Below, in pieces: positions 23,841 through 31,243 of a DNA stretch of 35,367 bases. This stretch comes from Alphaproteobacteria bacterium (lineage in GTDB: Bacteria; Pseudomonadota; Alphaproteobacteria; ATCC43930; CGMCC-115725): NCBI GenBank assembly GCA_019238055.1, contig JAFAOB010000327.1, forward strand, positions 1-35,367, read 5' to 3'. Under the pieces are notes generated by a model. It saw nothing but the letters and a program-made list of their open reading frames with translations, was not told the origin of the DNA and made no database searches. Position numbers and translations under genes: made by a program. Position 1 is the first letter of the stretch. Each line of letters begins with the position of its first letter.

Positions 23841-24839
23841 ATGCTCCGGTACATTATCCATCGCATCCTGATCATGATCCCGACTTTGGTCGCGATTAGT
23901 ATTGTTATATTTACGATAATCAATCTGCCTCCTGGCAACTATTTCACGACCTACATCGCCGAGCTGGAGGGCTCGGGGCAAAAAGCCGATCTCGCTAAGA
24001 TCGAATTCCTCGAAAAGGAGTACGGCTTTGATCGCCCGCGATGGCAGCAATATCTCTATTGGGTCGGCGGCCTGTTACATGGCGATCTCGGATATTCGTT
24101 CTCCTATGATCTGCCAGTCAATAAAGTAGTCGGAGACCGTCTACTTTTGACTGCAGTCGTCTCGATCACTACAATTATTTTTACCTATGTCGTGGCATTT
24201 CCGATCGGTATCTACTCCGCAACACATCAGTATAGTATAAGCGACCACCTACTGACCTTACTGGGCTTTCTCGGCCTGGCGACGCCGAGTTTTTTGTTGG
24301 CGCTGGTGCTGCTGTATTTTGCGAACGTGTATTTTGGGATCTCGATCGGCGGCTTGATGGACCCGAAATACCTCGATCAGCCGTGGAGCTGGGGCAAGGT
24401 CCTATCGCTGATGGCGCATATTTGGATTCCGGTGATCGTCATCGGCTCGGCGGGAACCGCTGCCATGATCCGGCGGCTGCGCGCCAATCTGCTTGACGAG
24501 CTGCAAAAGCAATATGTCGTGACCGCGCGCGCCAAAGGCCTGCACCCGCTCCGGGCACTCTTCAAGTACCCGCTGCGGATGGCCCTGAACCCGTTCATTT
24601 CCGACATCGGATCATTGCTGCCGCAGGTGATTTCCGGGGCGGCGATCGTTTCGGTCGTCATGTCGCTGCCGACGACCGGGCCAATGCTGCTTAGCGCATT
24701 GCGCAGTCAAGACATGTACCTGGCCGGCTCGTTTCTAATGTTTATGTCGTTTCTGACGGTGATTGGCGTGTTTGTGTCCGACCTCGCCTTGGCGTTGCTC
24801 GACCCGCGAATTCGGCTGCAGGCAGGGCGCCGGCAATGA
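23841..24839 (+). CDS. ABC transporter permease, OppB/DppB type
   Basis: A 332-residue inner-membrane permease with six predicted membrane helices. The start MLRYIIHRILIMIPTLVAIS is the standard opening of OppB/DppB proteins. A periplasmic loop with KEYGFDRPRWQQYLYWVGGLLHGDLGYSF follows, also conserved. The cytoplasmic EAA loop that docks on the ATPase is DELQKQYVVTARAKGLHP. I chose ATG 23841, which has AGGA about 10 bases upstream. The frame is open further upstream, but that part overlaps the binding protein and is not like the family. The stop overlaps the next start (ATGA). Codon use is somewhat richer in A and T than in neighbours. Confidence 0.93.
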   Translation: MLRYIIHRILIMIPTLVAISIVIFTIINLPPGNYFTTYIAELEGSGQKADLAKIEFLEKEYGFDRPRWQQYLYWVGGLLHGDLGYSFSYDLPVNKVVGDRLLLTAVVSITTIIFTYVVAFPIGIYSATHQYSISDHLLTLLGFLGLATPSFLLALVLLYFANVYFGISIGGLMDPKYLDQPWSWGKVLSLMAHIWIPVIVIGSAGTAAMIRRLRANLLDELQKQYVVTARAKGLHPLRALFKYPLRMALNPFISDIGSLLPQVISGAAIVSVVMSLPTTGPMLLSALRSQDMYLAGSFLMFMSFLTVIGVFVSDLALALLDPRIRLQAGRRQ

Positions 24840-26047
24840 GCGATCTGACCTTTGTTCCGGGGCCAGAGCACAGTCCGGCCGGTGACCTCGCCGAACCGGT
24901 ACCGCTTCCGCACTACGTCTCCAGGGCGCCCTATGATCCCTATGCCGTCGAGCGGATGACGGCGGCGCAAGAACGGTTTTATGTCGCCTCGCAATGGCGC
25001 ATGGTATGGTGGAAGTTGTGCCGCCACCGCGTTGCCGTTGCGTCCGGCGCAATACTGCTCGCAATGTATATCGGGATCACAATTTGCGAGTTTCTTGCCC
25101 CTTACGGGATGGATACCCGCAATACCGACTTCATCTATGCCCCGCCGCAGCCGGTTCACATCTTCTCTCACGGCCATCTCGTCGCACCTTATGTGCTCGG
25201 CTTCGACTACCGGCTCGATATGAAGCGGCTGGAGCGGATTTACACGCCAGATCCGGAGAAGCGTCAGCCGATACGCTTTTTCTGCCGAGGTGACGAATAC
25301 AAGTTTTGGGGACTGTTCCCGGGCAATCTCCATCTTGCTTGCCCAGCTCATGGCGGCCAGTTGTTTCTGCTGGGCACCGACCGGCTTGGCCGGGACCTGA
25401 TGTCGCGGATGATCTATGGAGCACGCGTCTCATTGACGGTCGGGCTTGTTGGCGTCGCGGTCAGCCTGACTCTTGGAATCGTCATCGGCGGCATTGCCGG
25501 CTATTACGGTGGATGGACCGACATCCTGATCCAGCGGGCGATGGAGGTGATCCAATCCTTTCCGCATTTGCCGCTGTGGATGGCGTTATCGGCGATCTTG
25601 CCGGTCAGCTGGAGCCCGCTGTTCGTCTATTTCGGGATCACGCTGATCCTGGGGATGATCGACTGGACGCATCTGGCGCGCGCGGTGCGCTCCAAATTGC
25701 TGGCCTTGCGTGAGGAAGATTTCTGCACCGCCGCGGTGCTGATGGGCGCACGACCGGTGCGCATCATCGGCCGCCATTTGCTGCCGAGCTTTTCGAGCCA
25801 CCTGATCGCCTCGGCCACGCTGATGGTTCCCGGCATGATACTCGGCGAGACGGCGCTGTCGTTTCTCGGGCTTGGGGTGCGGCCACCGATGACCAGTTGG
25901 GGCGTGCTACTGAGCGATGCGCAGAATATCAATGTCGTAGCGCTATATCCCTGGCTGATGGCGCCGGTCGCGACCGTGATCGTCGCCGTGCTCGCCTTCA
26001 ACTTTTTTGGGGATGGATTGCGCGACGCTGCCGATCCCTATCATTGA
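24836..26047 (+). CDS. ABC transporter permease, OppC/DppC type with periplasmic insert
   Basis: A 403-residue permease, about 100 residues longer than ordinary OppC/DppC. After a cytoplasmic N-terminus the first membrane helix spans about residues 66-88. Then comes a roughly 90-residue periplasmic insert (91-178, with QPIRFFCRGDEYKFWGL) before the conserved LLGTDRLGRDLMSRMIYGARVSL. Five more helices and the EAA loop EEDFCTAAVLMGARPVRIIG follow. Permeases with this insert are known to me mainly from importers associated with sugar oligomers, for example in rhizobia and Thermotoga, though that association is from memory. It starts 4 bases inside the preceding gene and is the last gene of the run. 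Confidence 0.92.
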   Translation: MSDLTFVPGPEHSPAGDLAEPVPLPHYVSRAPYDPYAVERMTAAQERFYVASQWRMVWWKLCRHRVAVASGAILLAMYIGITICEFLAPYGMDTRNTDFIYAPPQPVHIFSHGHLVAPYVLGFDYRLDMKRLERIYTPDPEKRQPIRFFCRGDEYKFWGLFPGNLHLACPAHGGQLFLLGTDRLGRDLMSRMIYGARVSLTVGLVGVAVSLTLGIVIGGIAGYYGGWTDILIQRAMEVIQSFPHLPLWMALSAILPVSWSPLFVYFGITLILGMIDWTHLARAVRSKLLALREEDFCTAAVLMGARPVRIIGRHLLPSFSSHLIASATLMVPGMILGETALSFLGLGVRPPMTSWGVLLSDAQNINVVALYPWLMAPVATVIVAVLAFNFFGDGLRDAADPYH

Positions 26048-26073
26048 GCCGGCGCTACCGTTGGGCTAGCGCA

Positions 26074-26904
26074 TCAGGGATGCAACACGAGCCCTTCATG
26101 GGCGACGATCGTGCCAGGCCGTGTCACCTCGGCCTCGGCCGCGACCCCATCCATAAAGGCGTCGTCATGACCGGGATCGTGGTGAAAGATCACCAACCTA
26201 CGCACGCCAGCGGCGTCAGCCAACCGCACCCCTTCCTGCCAGGTGGAATGGCCCCAATCCTTGTGCTGGGGGAATTCCGCATCAGTATAGGTCGCATCGT
26301 AAATCATTAGATCCGCCCGTTTGACCAAGGCCAGGATGTTGCGGTCGAGGCCTTCGGGGCGATGCTCAGTGTCGGTAATGTAGGCGACAACTTTGCCGGC
26401 AAATTCGATGCGGTAACCGGTGGCACCGTTTGGATGATTGAGTGGCCCGGTTGCGATGTCGATCCCGCTGTGCGGCGACAGTCTGTCCCCGGCGCCAAAA
26501 TCGTGAAATTCGATCTGAGCTGTGAAGATCCCCATTGGGATTGGAAACAGCGGCTCGATCATCATGTCCTCGAGCACGGTCTTGATTCCGCGCCCGTTAA
26601 GATGACCAGCCCATATGCGGATCCTGCTACGCGAATCATAGCATGGCGCAAAAAACGGCAGCCCGCAGATGTGGTCAAAATGTGTGTGGCTATAGAAAAG
26701 GTCCAACTCCGCCGGCTGTTCCGCCTGCATCAACTCGTTGCCCAAAAGACGCAAGCCGGTGCCGCCGTCAAACACCATGAGGTGGTTGCCGCAACGCATC
26801 TCGACACAAGACGTATTGCCGCCGTAACGCACCGTATCCGGGCCTGGGCAGGCGATGCTGCCGCGCACGCCCCAAAACCGCACCGTAAATTCCGGCTTGG
26901 CCAA
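26074..26904 (-). CDS. MBL-fold metallo-hydrolase
   Basis: A 276-residue metallo-beta-lactamase-fold protein. WGVRGSIACPGPDTVRYGGN at the N-terminus and the metal motif SHTHFDHICG (His73, His75, Asp77, His78) place it with the PhnP/RNase Z-like MBL hydrolases. Further likely ligands are the Asp in AYITDTEH and the late His of FHHDPGHDD. That last motif is common in members fused to or linked with signalling domains. No signal peptide, so cytoplasmic. Members cleave phosphodiesters, cyclic nucleotides or RNA; which applies here is unknown. It converges on the permease gene (26 bases apart, with a small GCGCTA/TAGCGC hairpin at 26052-26072) and diverges from the small gene at 27083. Confidence 0.87.
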   Translation of the reverse strand: MAKPEFTVRFWGVRGSIACPGPDTVRYGGNTSCVEMRCGNHLMVFDGGTGLRLLGNELMQAEQPAELDLFYSHTHFDHICGLPFFAPCYDSRSRIRIWAGHLNGRGIKTVLEDMMIEPLFPIPMGIFTAQIEFHDFGAGDRLSPHSGIDIATGPLNHPNGATGYRIEFAGKVVAYITDTEHRPEGLDRNILALVKRADLMIYDATYTDAEFPQHKDWGHSTWQEGVRLADAAGVRRLVIFHHDPGHDDAFMDGVAAEAEVTRPGTIVAHEGLVLHP

Positions 26905-26991
26905 AATCCGGATCCCGATGTTTGCGTCCTCACGCCCATATATCGTCGGATTTGCCCCAAAAAGCTATATCGCGGTCTCACTGCGATGCGA

Positions 26992-27021
26992 TTGCCCGCT
27001 TTTTTGACGTTTTATTATAAA
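26992..27021 (+). promoter_or_regulatory. candidate promoter for the small protein gene
   Basis: TTGCCC (26992-26997) and TATAAA (27016-27021) stand 18 bases apart in an AT-rich gap, matching the housekeeping consensus at 4 of 6 and 5 of 6 positions. The leader to the ATG at 27083 would be about 55 bases. Judged by eye. Confidence 0.4.
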
Positions 27022-27082
27022 CCATCACTTAACCAAATTGATTTATCACCATCTCGTCCCCCAACCATCCCGAGAAGCGACC

Positions 27083-27304
27083 ATGTTGCAAACCAATTAT
27101 GAAGAGGCAATCGCTCAATTTTTGCGCACTAAAAAAGTTACCCGCTGTCCTACGGTCTGCGCGGTTCCCACTCAGGCGACAATCCCCGATTCCGATCGCG
27201 CCGCTTACCGCCGCTATGTTGCTGCGAAAGAGGAAGCACGGCTTTCGCGAGCAAAATCGCTCACTGATTTCGCCAACCCGTGGCTGTCGCCGACCGCCTC
27301 CTGA
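27083..27304 (+). CDS. small protein of unknown function with CxxxC motif
   Basis: A 73-residue soluble protein that I do not recognise with confidence. Its middle reads TRCPTVCAVPTQATIPDSDRA, with Cys22 and Cys26 as a CxxxC pair. A basic, strongly helical stretch follows (about 38-58, AAYRRYVAAKEEARLSRAK). There is no signal peptide or membrane helix. The start at 27083 follows GAGAAGCG and a plausible promoter, and the amino acid content looks like a real protein. I have an impression of similar short proteins in Hyphomicrobiales, but I cannot check it. It stands alone between the divergent MBL gene and the converging questin-oxidase-like gene, with 36 bases to the latter. Confidence 0.6.
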   Translation: MLQTNYEEAIAQFLRTKKVTRCPTVCAVPTQATIPDSDRAAYRRYVAAKEEARLSRAKSLTDFANPWLSPTAS

Positions 27305-27340
27305 CCTTGCGCCCTTGACTCTAGCTCGGCCTCGAGGGGA

Positions 27341-28408
27341 TCACGAGTTGGCGCGCTGACGGGGCCGAAGCATTCCGGCAACGTGATCGATTGCAGCGTA
27401 ATAGGCGACGGAAGCGGCAATAGCATGGCGGCCGAGACACGCCTCGGTGAATTTGATCACGTGCTCGTCGCCGTTTTCGATTGCGTGGTCGATCAGCTGG
27501 CGTTCGCTTCTTTCGCAAGGCTCGACCAAGTCGGCGAAAGCGGTACCGCTGCCGTAGCAGGCGTAGAGCGCGCAGCCGCTTTGCCAAGCGTAGCGCAGTG
27601 CGGTGCGCGCCGTGCCTTCGCCGATGTGAGGGACAATGTGTCCGAGAGCCGCAGGGCTGGTCACTGCGTGAATGAAAGCGATCGTCGTTGGTATATCGCG
27701 GGCATTCGCCAGATAGACCCGCGCAAACAACTCGGTCATTTCGGCGATTTGCGACGCTGTCGGCCGCTCGGTGGTGACCCAGCCGATGATCGGTGCGAAC
27801 CACGGCATGTCATCGAGGATCGCGAGTGCTGTGACAATATTGCCAGGGCGGCGCTGGCCAGGCGGAACGGTCGGGACACGCATGATCGCTTCGCGCGGCG
27901 CCAGGGGTTCTGGCAGCCGGCGGTTGTCTTCCGGCAACCGCTGCCAGGTCGCTGCCCAGCTCGCGAGCGCGTCGGCCAGCTCGCGGCGCCGGCTCGGCGT
28001 CTCGGCTTCGGCAAGCCCGCGCACTGCATGCCCGACGCGGATCACGCCATGCGTCGCCGCGGCGCAAAATCCGGGAGCGAGCCGTTCAACCCAGTGATCG
28101 AGCACGGTTTGCCATGCGGCTTGCCCGATCTCGTTGCGAAAGAACAACGCCCAGTCGGTGAAGCGCTCACGGTGCCCGAGCATATCACGCCAATCGTCGC
28201 TGCGAATTAGCTCGCCCGCCGGCGGACGCGGCCGCATTCGGTCGCGATAGCGTGCGAGCCAAGGCATCACCGCCTCGGGACGCCCGAGCGCGCATAGCGC
28301 CTCAGCAACCATCGGTGCATGGTTGGTATTGCCGTTATCCAGCGCGATCCCGTAGGGTGTCATTGCGTCGAGCGCGTCGTCATATGACGAATAGCACGGC
28401 GTAAGCAT
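27341..28408 (-). CDS. questin oxidase-like family protein
   Basis: A 355-residue protein resembling the questin oxidase-like family (PF14027), named after a fungal enzyme that opens the ring of the anthraquinone questin. Family-like features are NTNHAPMVAEALCALGRPEAV near the N-terminus, ATHGVIRVGHAVRGLAEA in the middle and FTEACLGRHAIAASVAYYAAIDH at the C-terminus. They repeat a pattern of conserved histidines in helices. Bacterial members are common in actinobacteria and alphaproteobacteria but their reactions are unknown. No cofactor-binding motif is visible and there is no signal peptide. AAGGCGGG precedes the start. It is monocistronic, diverging from the DUF882 gene across 239 bases. 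Confidence 0.75.
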   Translation of the reverse strand: MLTPCYSSYDDALDAMTPYGIALDNGNTNHAPMVAEALCALGRPEAVMPWLARYRDRMRPRPPAGELIRSDDWRDMLGHRERFTDWALFFRNEIGQAAWQTVLDHWVERLAPGFCAAATHGVIRVGHAVRGLAEAETPSRRRELADALASWAATWQRLPEDNRRLPEPLAPREAIMRVPTVPPGQRRPGNIVTALAILDDMPWFAPIIGWVTTERPTASQIAEMTELFARVYLANARDIPTTIAFIHAVTSPAALGHIVPHIGEGTARTALRYAWQSGCALYACYGSGTAFADLVEPCERSERQLIDHAIENGDEHVIKFTEACLGRHAIAASVAYYAAIDHVAGMLRPRQRANS

Positions 28409-28647
28409 ATTGGCCCGCCTTCTGCTTCCCAGGTTTACAGTCTAACCGATCTCAGCAGTCCCGGCAGCCTTGATGATCGCCAGCAGATCGAATGAGGGCT
28501 CTCGTCATCATGCTATCAGTGCAGAGCCAGCGGCAGAGCTTCGCGTCCCCTTCCGCCCATCGCGAAGAAGGTCCGCCCAGTCAATGCAGAGCGCTGAGAT
28601 CGTGAGGCGTGTAATCGCCATACGGACACCTAAAAATAGGTTCGCTG

Positions 28648-29334
28648 ATGAACAGACGTCAGGTTCTCTCGATCATCGCAGGTAGCGCCGCATGGCCGCT
28701 GACCGCACGGGCGGTCCCGCGGCCGCCGACATTGCGCCGGTTGCGACTGGTCAACGCCCATACCGGTGAGACCTTTGATGGCGCTTATCGCGACGACAAC
28801 GGTCCGATCGAGCAGGCGGTCAAGGAACTTTGCGTCTTCTTCAGAGACTTTCACTGCGGTGCGGTCGCGCAGATGGATGTCGGTGTCTTCGATTTCCTCG
28901 CCAACGTTCTTGATGCTGTGGGCGAGCGCCAGGCGACGATCCTGTCGGCTTATCGCACCCGCGCCACAAACGAGATGCTGGCGCGTACAATGTTCGGCGT
29001 TGCCGAGAACAGCCAGCACATTTACGGCCGGGCGCTCGACATTTCGCTCGGCTCAAAGCTCGCGCAAGCGATGGAAGCCGCGCGCGCAATGCGCCGCGGC
29101 GGCGTCGGCTGGTATCCCCATTCGCATTTCATCCATATCGACACGGGACCGGTGCGAAACTGGACGCTCGACGAGAGTGGGCTCGGTAATCTGCTGCTGT
29201 TCGATGGGAATGGCTGGGTGCCGTTTCCCGGCGCCCACCGTCCGCTCAAGGTTTCCGAGCGCCTCGCCCTCGAGCACCAGCTCGCCCGCGCCGAATTTCT
29301 TGCCCGCACCAGGCTGCTGACCCGCTTCCGTTAG
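28648..29334 (+). CDS. DUF882 / YcbK-like peptidase M15 family protein
   Basis: A 228-residue exported protein of the DUF882 (YcbK, peptidase M15A-like) family, thought to act on peptidoglycan in the periplasm. The N-terminus MNRRQVLSIIAGSAAWPLTARA is a signal peptide with a twin-arginine pair, as often seen in this family. The zinc site is clear: SQHIYGRALD fits SxHxxGxAxD (His124, Asp131), and HFIHIDTG supplies His163. LSAYRTRATNEML and GGVGWYPHSHFIHIDTG are strong family signatures. The C-terminal 50 residues are a family-specific helical tail. It converges with the MbfA-like gene, only 12 bases apart. Substrate cleavage is not proven for most members. Confidence 0.87.
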   Translation: MNRRQVLSIIAGSAAWPLTARAVPRPPTLRRLRLVNAHTGETFDGAYRDDNGPIEQAVKELCVFFRDFHCGAVAQMDVGVFDFLANVLDAVGERQATILSAYRTRATNEMLARTMFGVAENSQHIYGRALDISLGSKLAQAMEAARAMRRGGVGWYPHSHFIHIDTGPVRNWTLDESGLGNLLLFDGNGWVPFPGAHRPLKVSERLALEHQLARAEFLARTRLLTRFR

Positions 29335-29346
29335 GCAGGCGCGATC

Positions 29347-30477
29347 CTAGCCGGCAACCGCGACGCCGATCAGCCGGCCGACGCCAAAAGTGATACCGGC
29401 CGCCGCAAGACCGACGACCAGCTGACGCGCCCCTGAAAACCAAACACTCCGGCCGGTGAACAGCGACGTACCAGCCCCGAGCAGGAACAAGGCGGCACTG
29501 CTCGCAGCCAAGCTTGCTGCTAGTGCCGGCATTCCGCCAAAGCCAAAATAGGGCGCCACCGGAAAGATCGCGCCGATGGCAAAAAGCATGAAGGATGTGC
29601 CGGAAGCGGCCCAGGCCGACCCGCCGAGCTCCTCGGGATCGACCCCCAATTCCTCGCGGACCAGCGTGTCGAGGGCGGTCTTCTTGTTGGCAATCAATTG
29701 CTTGGCCAGAGTCCTCGCAAGCTCTTCAGGCAGCCCCTTCGCCTGGTAGATCAGCGCCAGCTCCTCCTCTTCTTCTTCCGGGACCTGCTCCAATTCGTCG
29801 GCTTCGGTATTGATCTGGCGTTGCGCCGACTCGCGCGCGGTGTTGACCGACAGCCATTCGCCGAGCGCCATCGAACACGAGCCCGCGAGCAGACCGGCGA
29901 TCCCGGTGACGAGTATGGCATGCGGCGCCAAATCCGCACCCGCTACCCCCATTACGAGACTGAGATTGGAGACGAGCCCGTCATTGGCGCCGAGCACGGC
30001 GGCACGCAATGCATTGCCGCCGTGCCCACGATGGCGGCCTTCGAGCCGCGCCAGAGTGGCGCCGGTGAATGCCGTCGGCGAGGGTGCAGCGAGCGCCTTG
30101 ATGATCCGCGCGTGCGAGCGCTCTGTCGCCGGAAGCCCGCCCGCTACCGCCTCGGGTTGGGTGGAATAGGAGCCGCTGTCCAGGTGCTCGAGGGTGTTGA
30201 CTGTCGGCAATACGAAGGCCGGACCAAATCGGCGCGCGAGCCAAGCGAGAGCTCGGGTGCGAAACCCGGGACGCAATCTTGGGACATGCTGCCCCAGGGC
30301 TGCGATCTGTTTCTTCCAAAATTCCGCATGCGCCGACTCGACCGCCGCGAGGCGACTGTAGACCTGCGCCAGCTGCGGGTTCTTTTCGGTCTCGGATAAC
30401 GTTTTATAGAGTTCGGCGCTGTCGATTTCGCCTTGAAGGTTCGCGGTATAGCGCTGTTGGGAACCTGGTTCGGCCAT
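29347..30477 (-). CDS. mbfA: MbfA-like ferritin/VIT1 fusion, probable iron exporter
   Basis: A 376-residue fusion protein. Residues 1-130 form a ferritin-like (rubrerythrin-type) domain with probable di-iron ligands Glu17, Glu47-x-x-His50 and Glu119-x-x-His122. Residues from about 150 form a VIT1/CCC1 domain with about five membrane helices, starting LRAAVLGANDGLVSNLSLVMG, and an acidic cytoplasmic helix EQVPEEEEEELALIY. This arrangement is that of MbfA (membrane-bound ferritin A) of Bradyrhizobium and Agrobacterium, which exports iron and protects against iron and peroxide stress. There it is controlled by Irr. Only 21 bases separate it from the zinc-ribbon gene, so its promoter is probably further upstream, and I saw no clear Irr box in the gap. 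Confidence 0.85.
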   Translation of the reverse strand: MAEPGSQQRYTANLQGEIDSAELYKTLSETEKNPQLAQVYSRLAAVESAHAEFWKKQIAALGQHVPRLRPGFRTRALAWLARRFGPAFVLPTVNTLEHLDSGSYSTQPEAVAGGLPATERSHARIIKALAAPSPTAFTGATLARLEGRHRGHGGNALRAAVLGANDGLVSNLSLVMGVAGADLAPHAILVTGIAGLLAGSCSMALGEWLSVNTARESAQRQINTEADELEQVPEEEEEELALIYQAKGLPEELARTLAKQLIANKKTALDTLVREELGVDPEELGGSAWAASGTSFMLFAIGAIFPVAPYFGFGGMPALAASLAASSAALFLLGAGTSLFTGRSVWFSGARQLVVGLAAAGITFGVGRLIGVAVAG

Positions 30478-30498
30478 CGCCTACCCCGATCAGGATTG

Positions 30499-31194
30499 TC
30501 ACGACGAAGCGAATGTTACAACGACCCCGGTTGCCGCATCGGGCGGATTAGTGAACGGCGTTTCAAAATGGGCGACTTCGCCCGGCTCCAGCCGCCGCTT
30601 TGGCGGGTCGACGGTTTTGAACTGCAGCTCTTTTTCGGCCGAATCCTGCAGTGTGACGCGCAGCCGCGGAACATCGCGTGGCACACTGCCGGGATTAGCG
30701 ATCTCGCCATCGACAACCAGCCCGTCGGGTGTGCGTGCCGGTACGATTTTTCGTATCACTAGGCCAATCTCGGTCTCGGGGGCCGGTGTAGCCGCCGCGG
30801 TATGGGGAGCCACCGCTGGGGCTTGCTGATCCGTCGCAAAGTGGCGATCGATAAACACGCCGCCAATGATTATCACTGCCAGCAGCGCCACGATGCCTGC
30901 TATCCCCGAGGCGCGGGATCGTGCGCGCGACGATGCAGGCGGAGTACGCGGCGGGATATCGAGCCGTGGGATCTCTGCCGAGGCAGCTCGCCCGATCGAT
31001 TGAGCGGTGGCCTCGTCCTGGTCGCCTAGAACTCCTTCATGTGCTATGCCAGCAGCAGATTTCTGCCGGGCGGCAGCCGTCTCGTACCAAACATGACCGC
31101 AATTGGCGCACCGAACAGTGCGTCCGGTCGAACCCGCAAATTCCTGATCGTGAACGCGATAACGGGTGTCACAGGCAGGACAGGTTAGAATCAT
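30499..31194 (-). CDS. zinc-ribbon membrane protein (MJ0042 finger, DUF3426-like)
   Basis: A 231-residue protein with an N-terminal zinc ribbon of the MJ0042 type (MILTCPACDTRYRV, C5 and C8, then CANCGHVWY, C29 and C32). A flexible linker of about 55 residues and one membrane helix (about 95-115) follow. The C-terminal domain (about 135-231) reads as a beta-sandwich like DUF3426 (GLVVDGEIANPGSVPRDVPRLRVTL). The zinc ribbon should face the cytoplasm and the sandwich the periplasm. I chose start 31194 because the ribbon begins at residue 1 in this family; the longer frame overlaps the upstream gene. In many alphaproteobacteria such genes sit beside ftsX/ftsE, but here the neighbours are an acyl-CoA dehydrogenase and mbfA. 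Function unknown. Confidence 0.82.
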   Translation of the reverse strand: MILTCPACDTRYRVHDQEFAGSTGRTVRCANCGHVWYETAAARQKSAAGIAHEGVLGDQDEATAQSIGRAASAEIPRLDIPPRTPPASSRARSRASGIAGIVALLAVIIIGGVFIDRHFATDQQAPAVAPHTAAATPAPETEIGLVIRKIVPARTPDGLVVDGEIANPGSVPRDVPRLRVTLQDSAEKELQFKTVDPPKRRLEPGEVAHFETPFTNPPDAATGVVVTFASS

Positions 31195-31243
31195 TGGCAC
31201 CGCATCGCGGGCGATCACACCGGTCGATGACCTTCGAACCGGC

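Noticed and set aside
26052-26072. A GCGCTA/TAGCGC hairpin between converging genes as a bidirectional terminator.
   Set aside because: The stem is only 6 base pairs and no T-run follows on either side.
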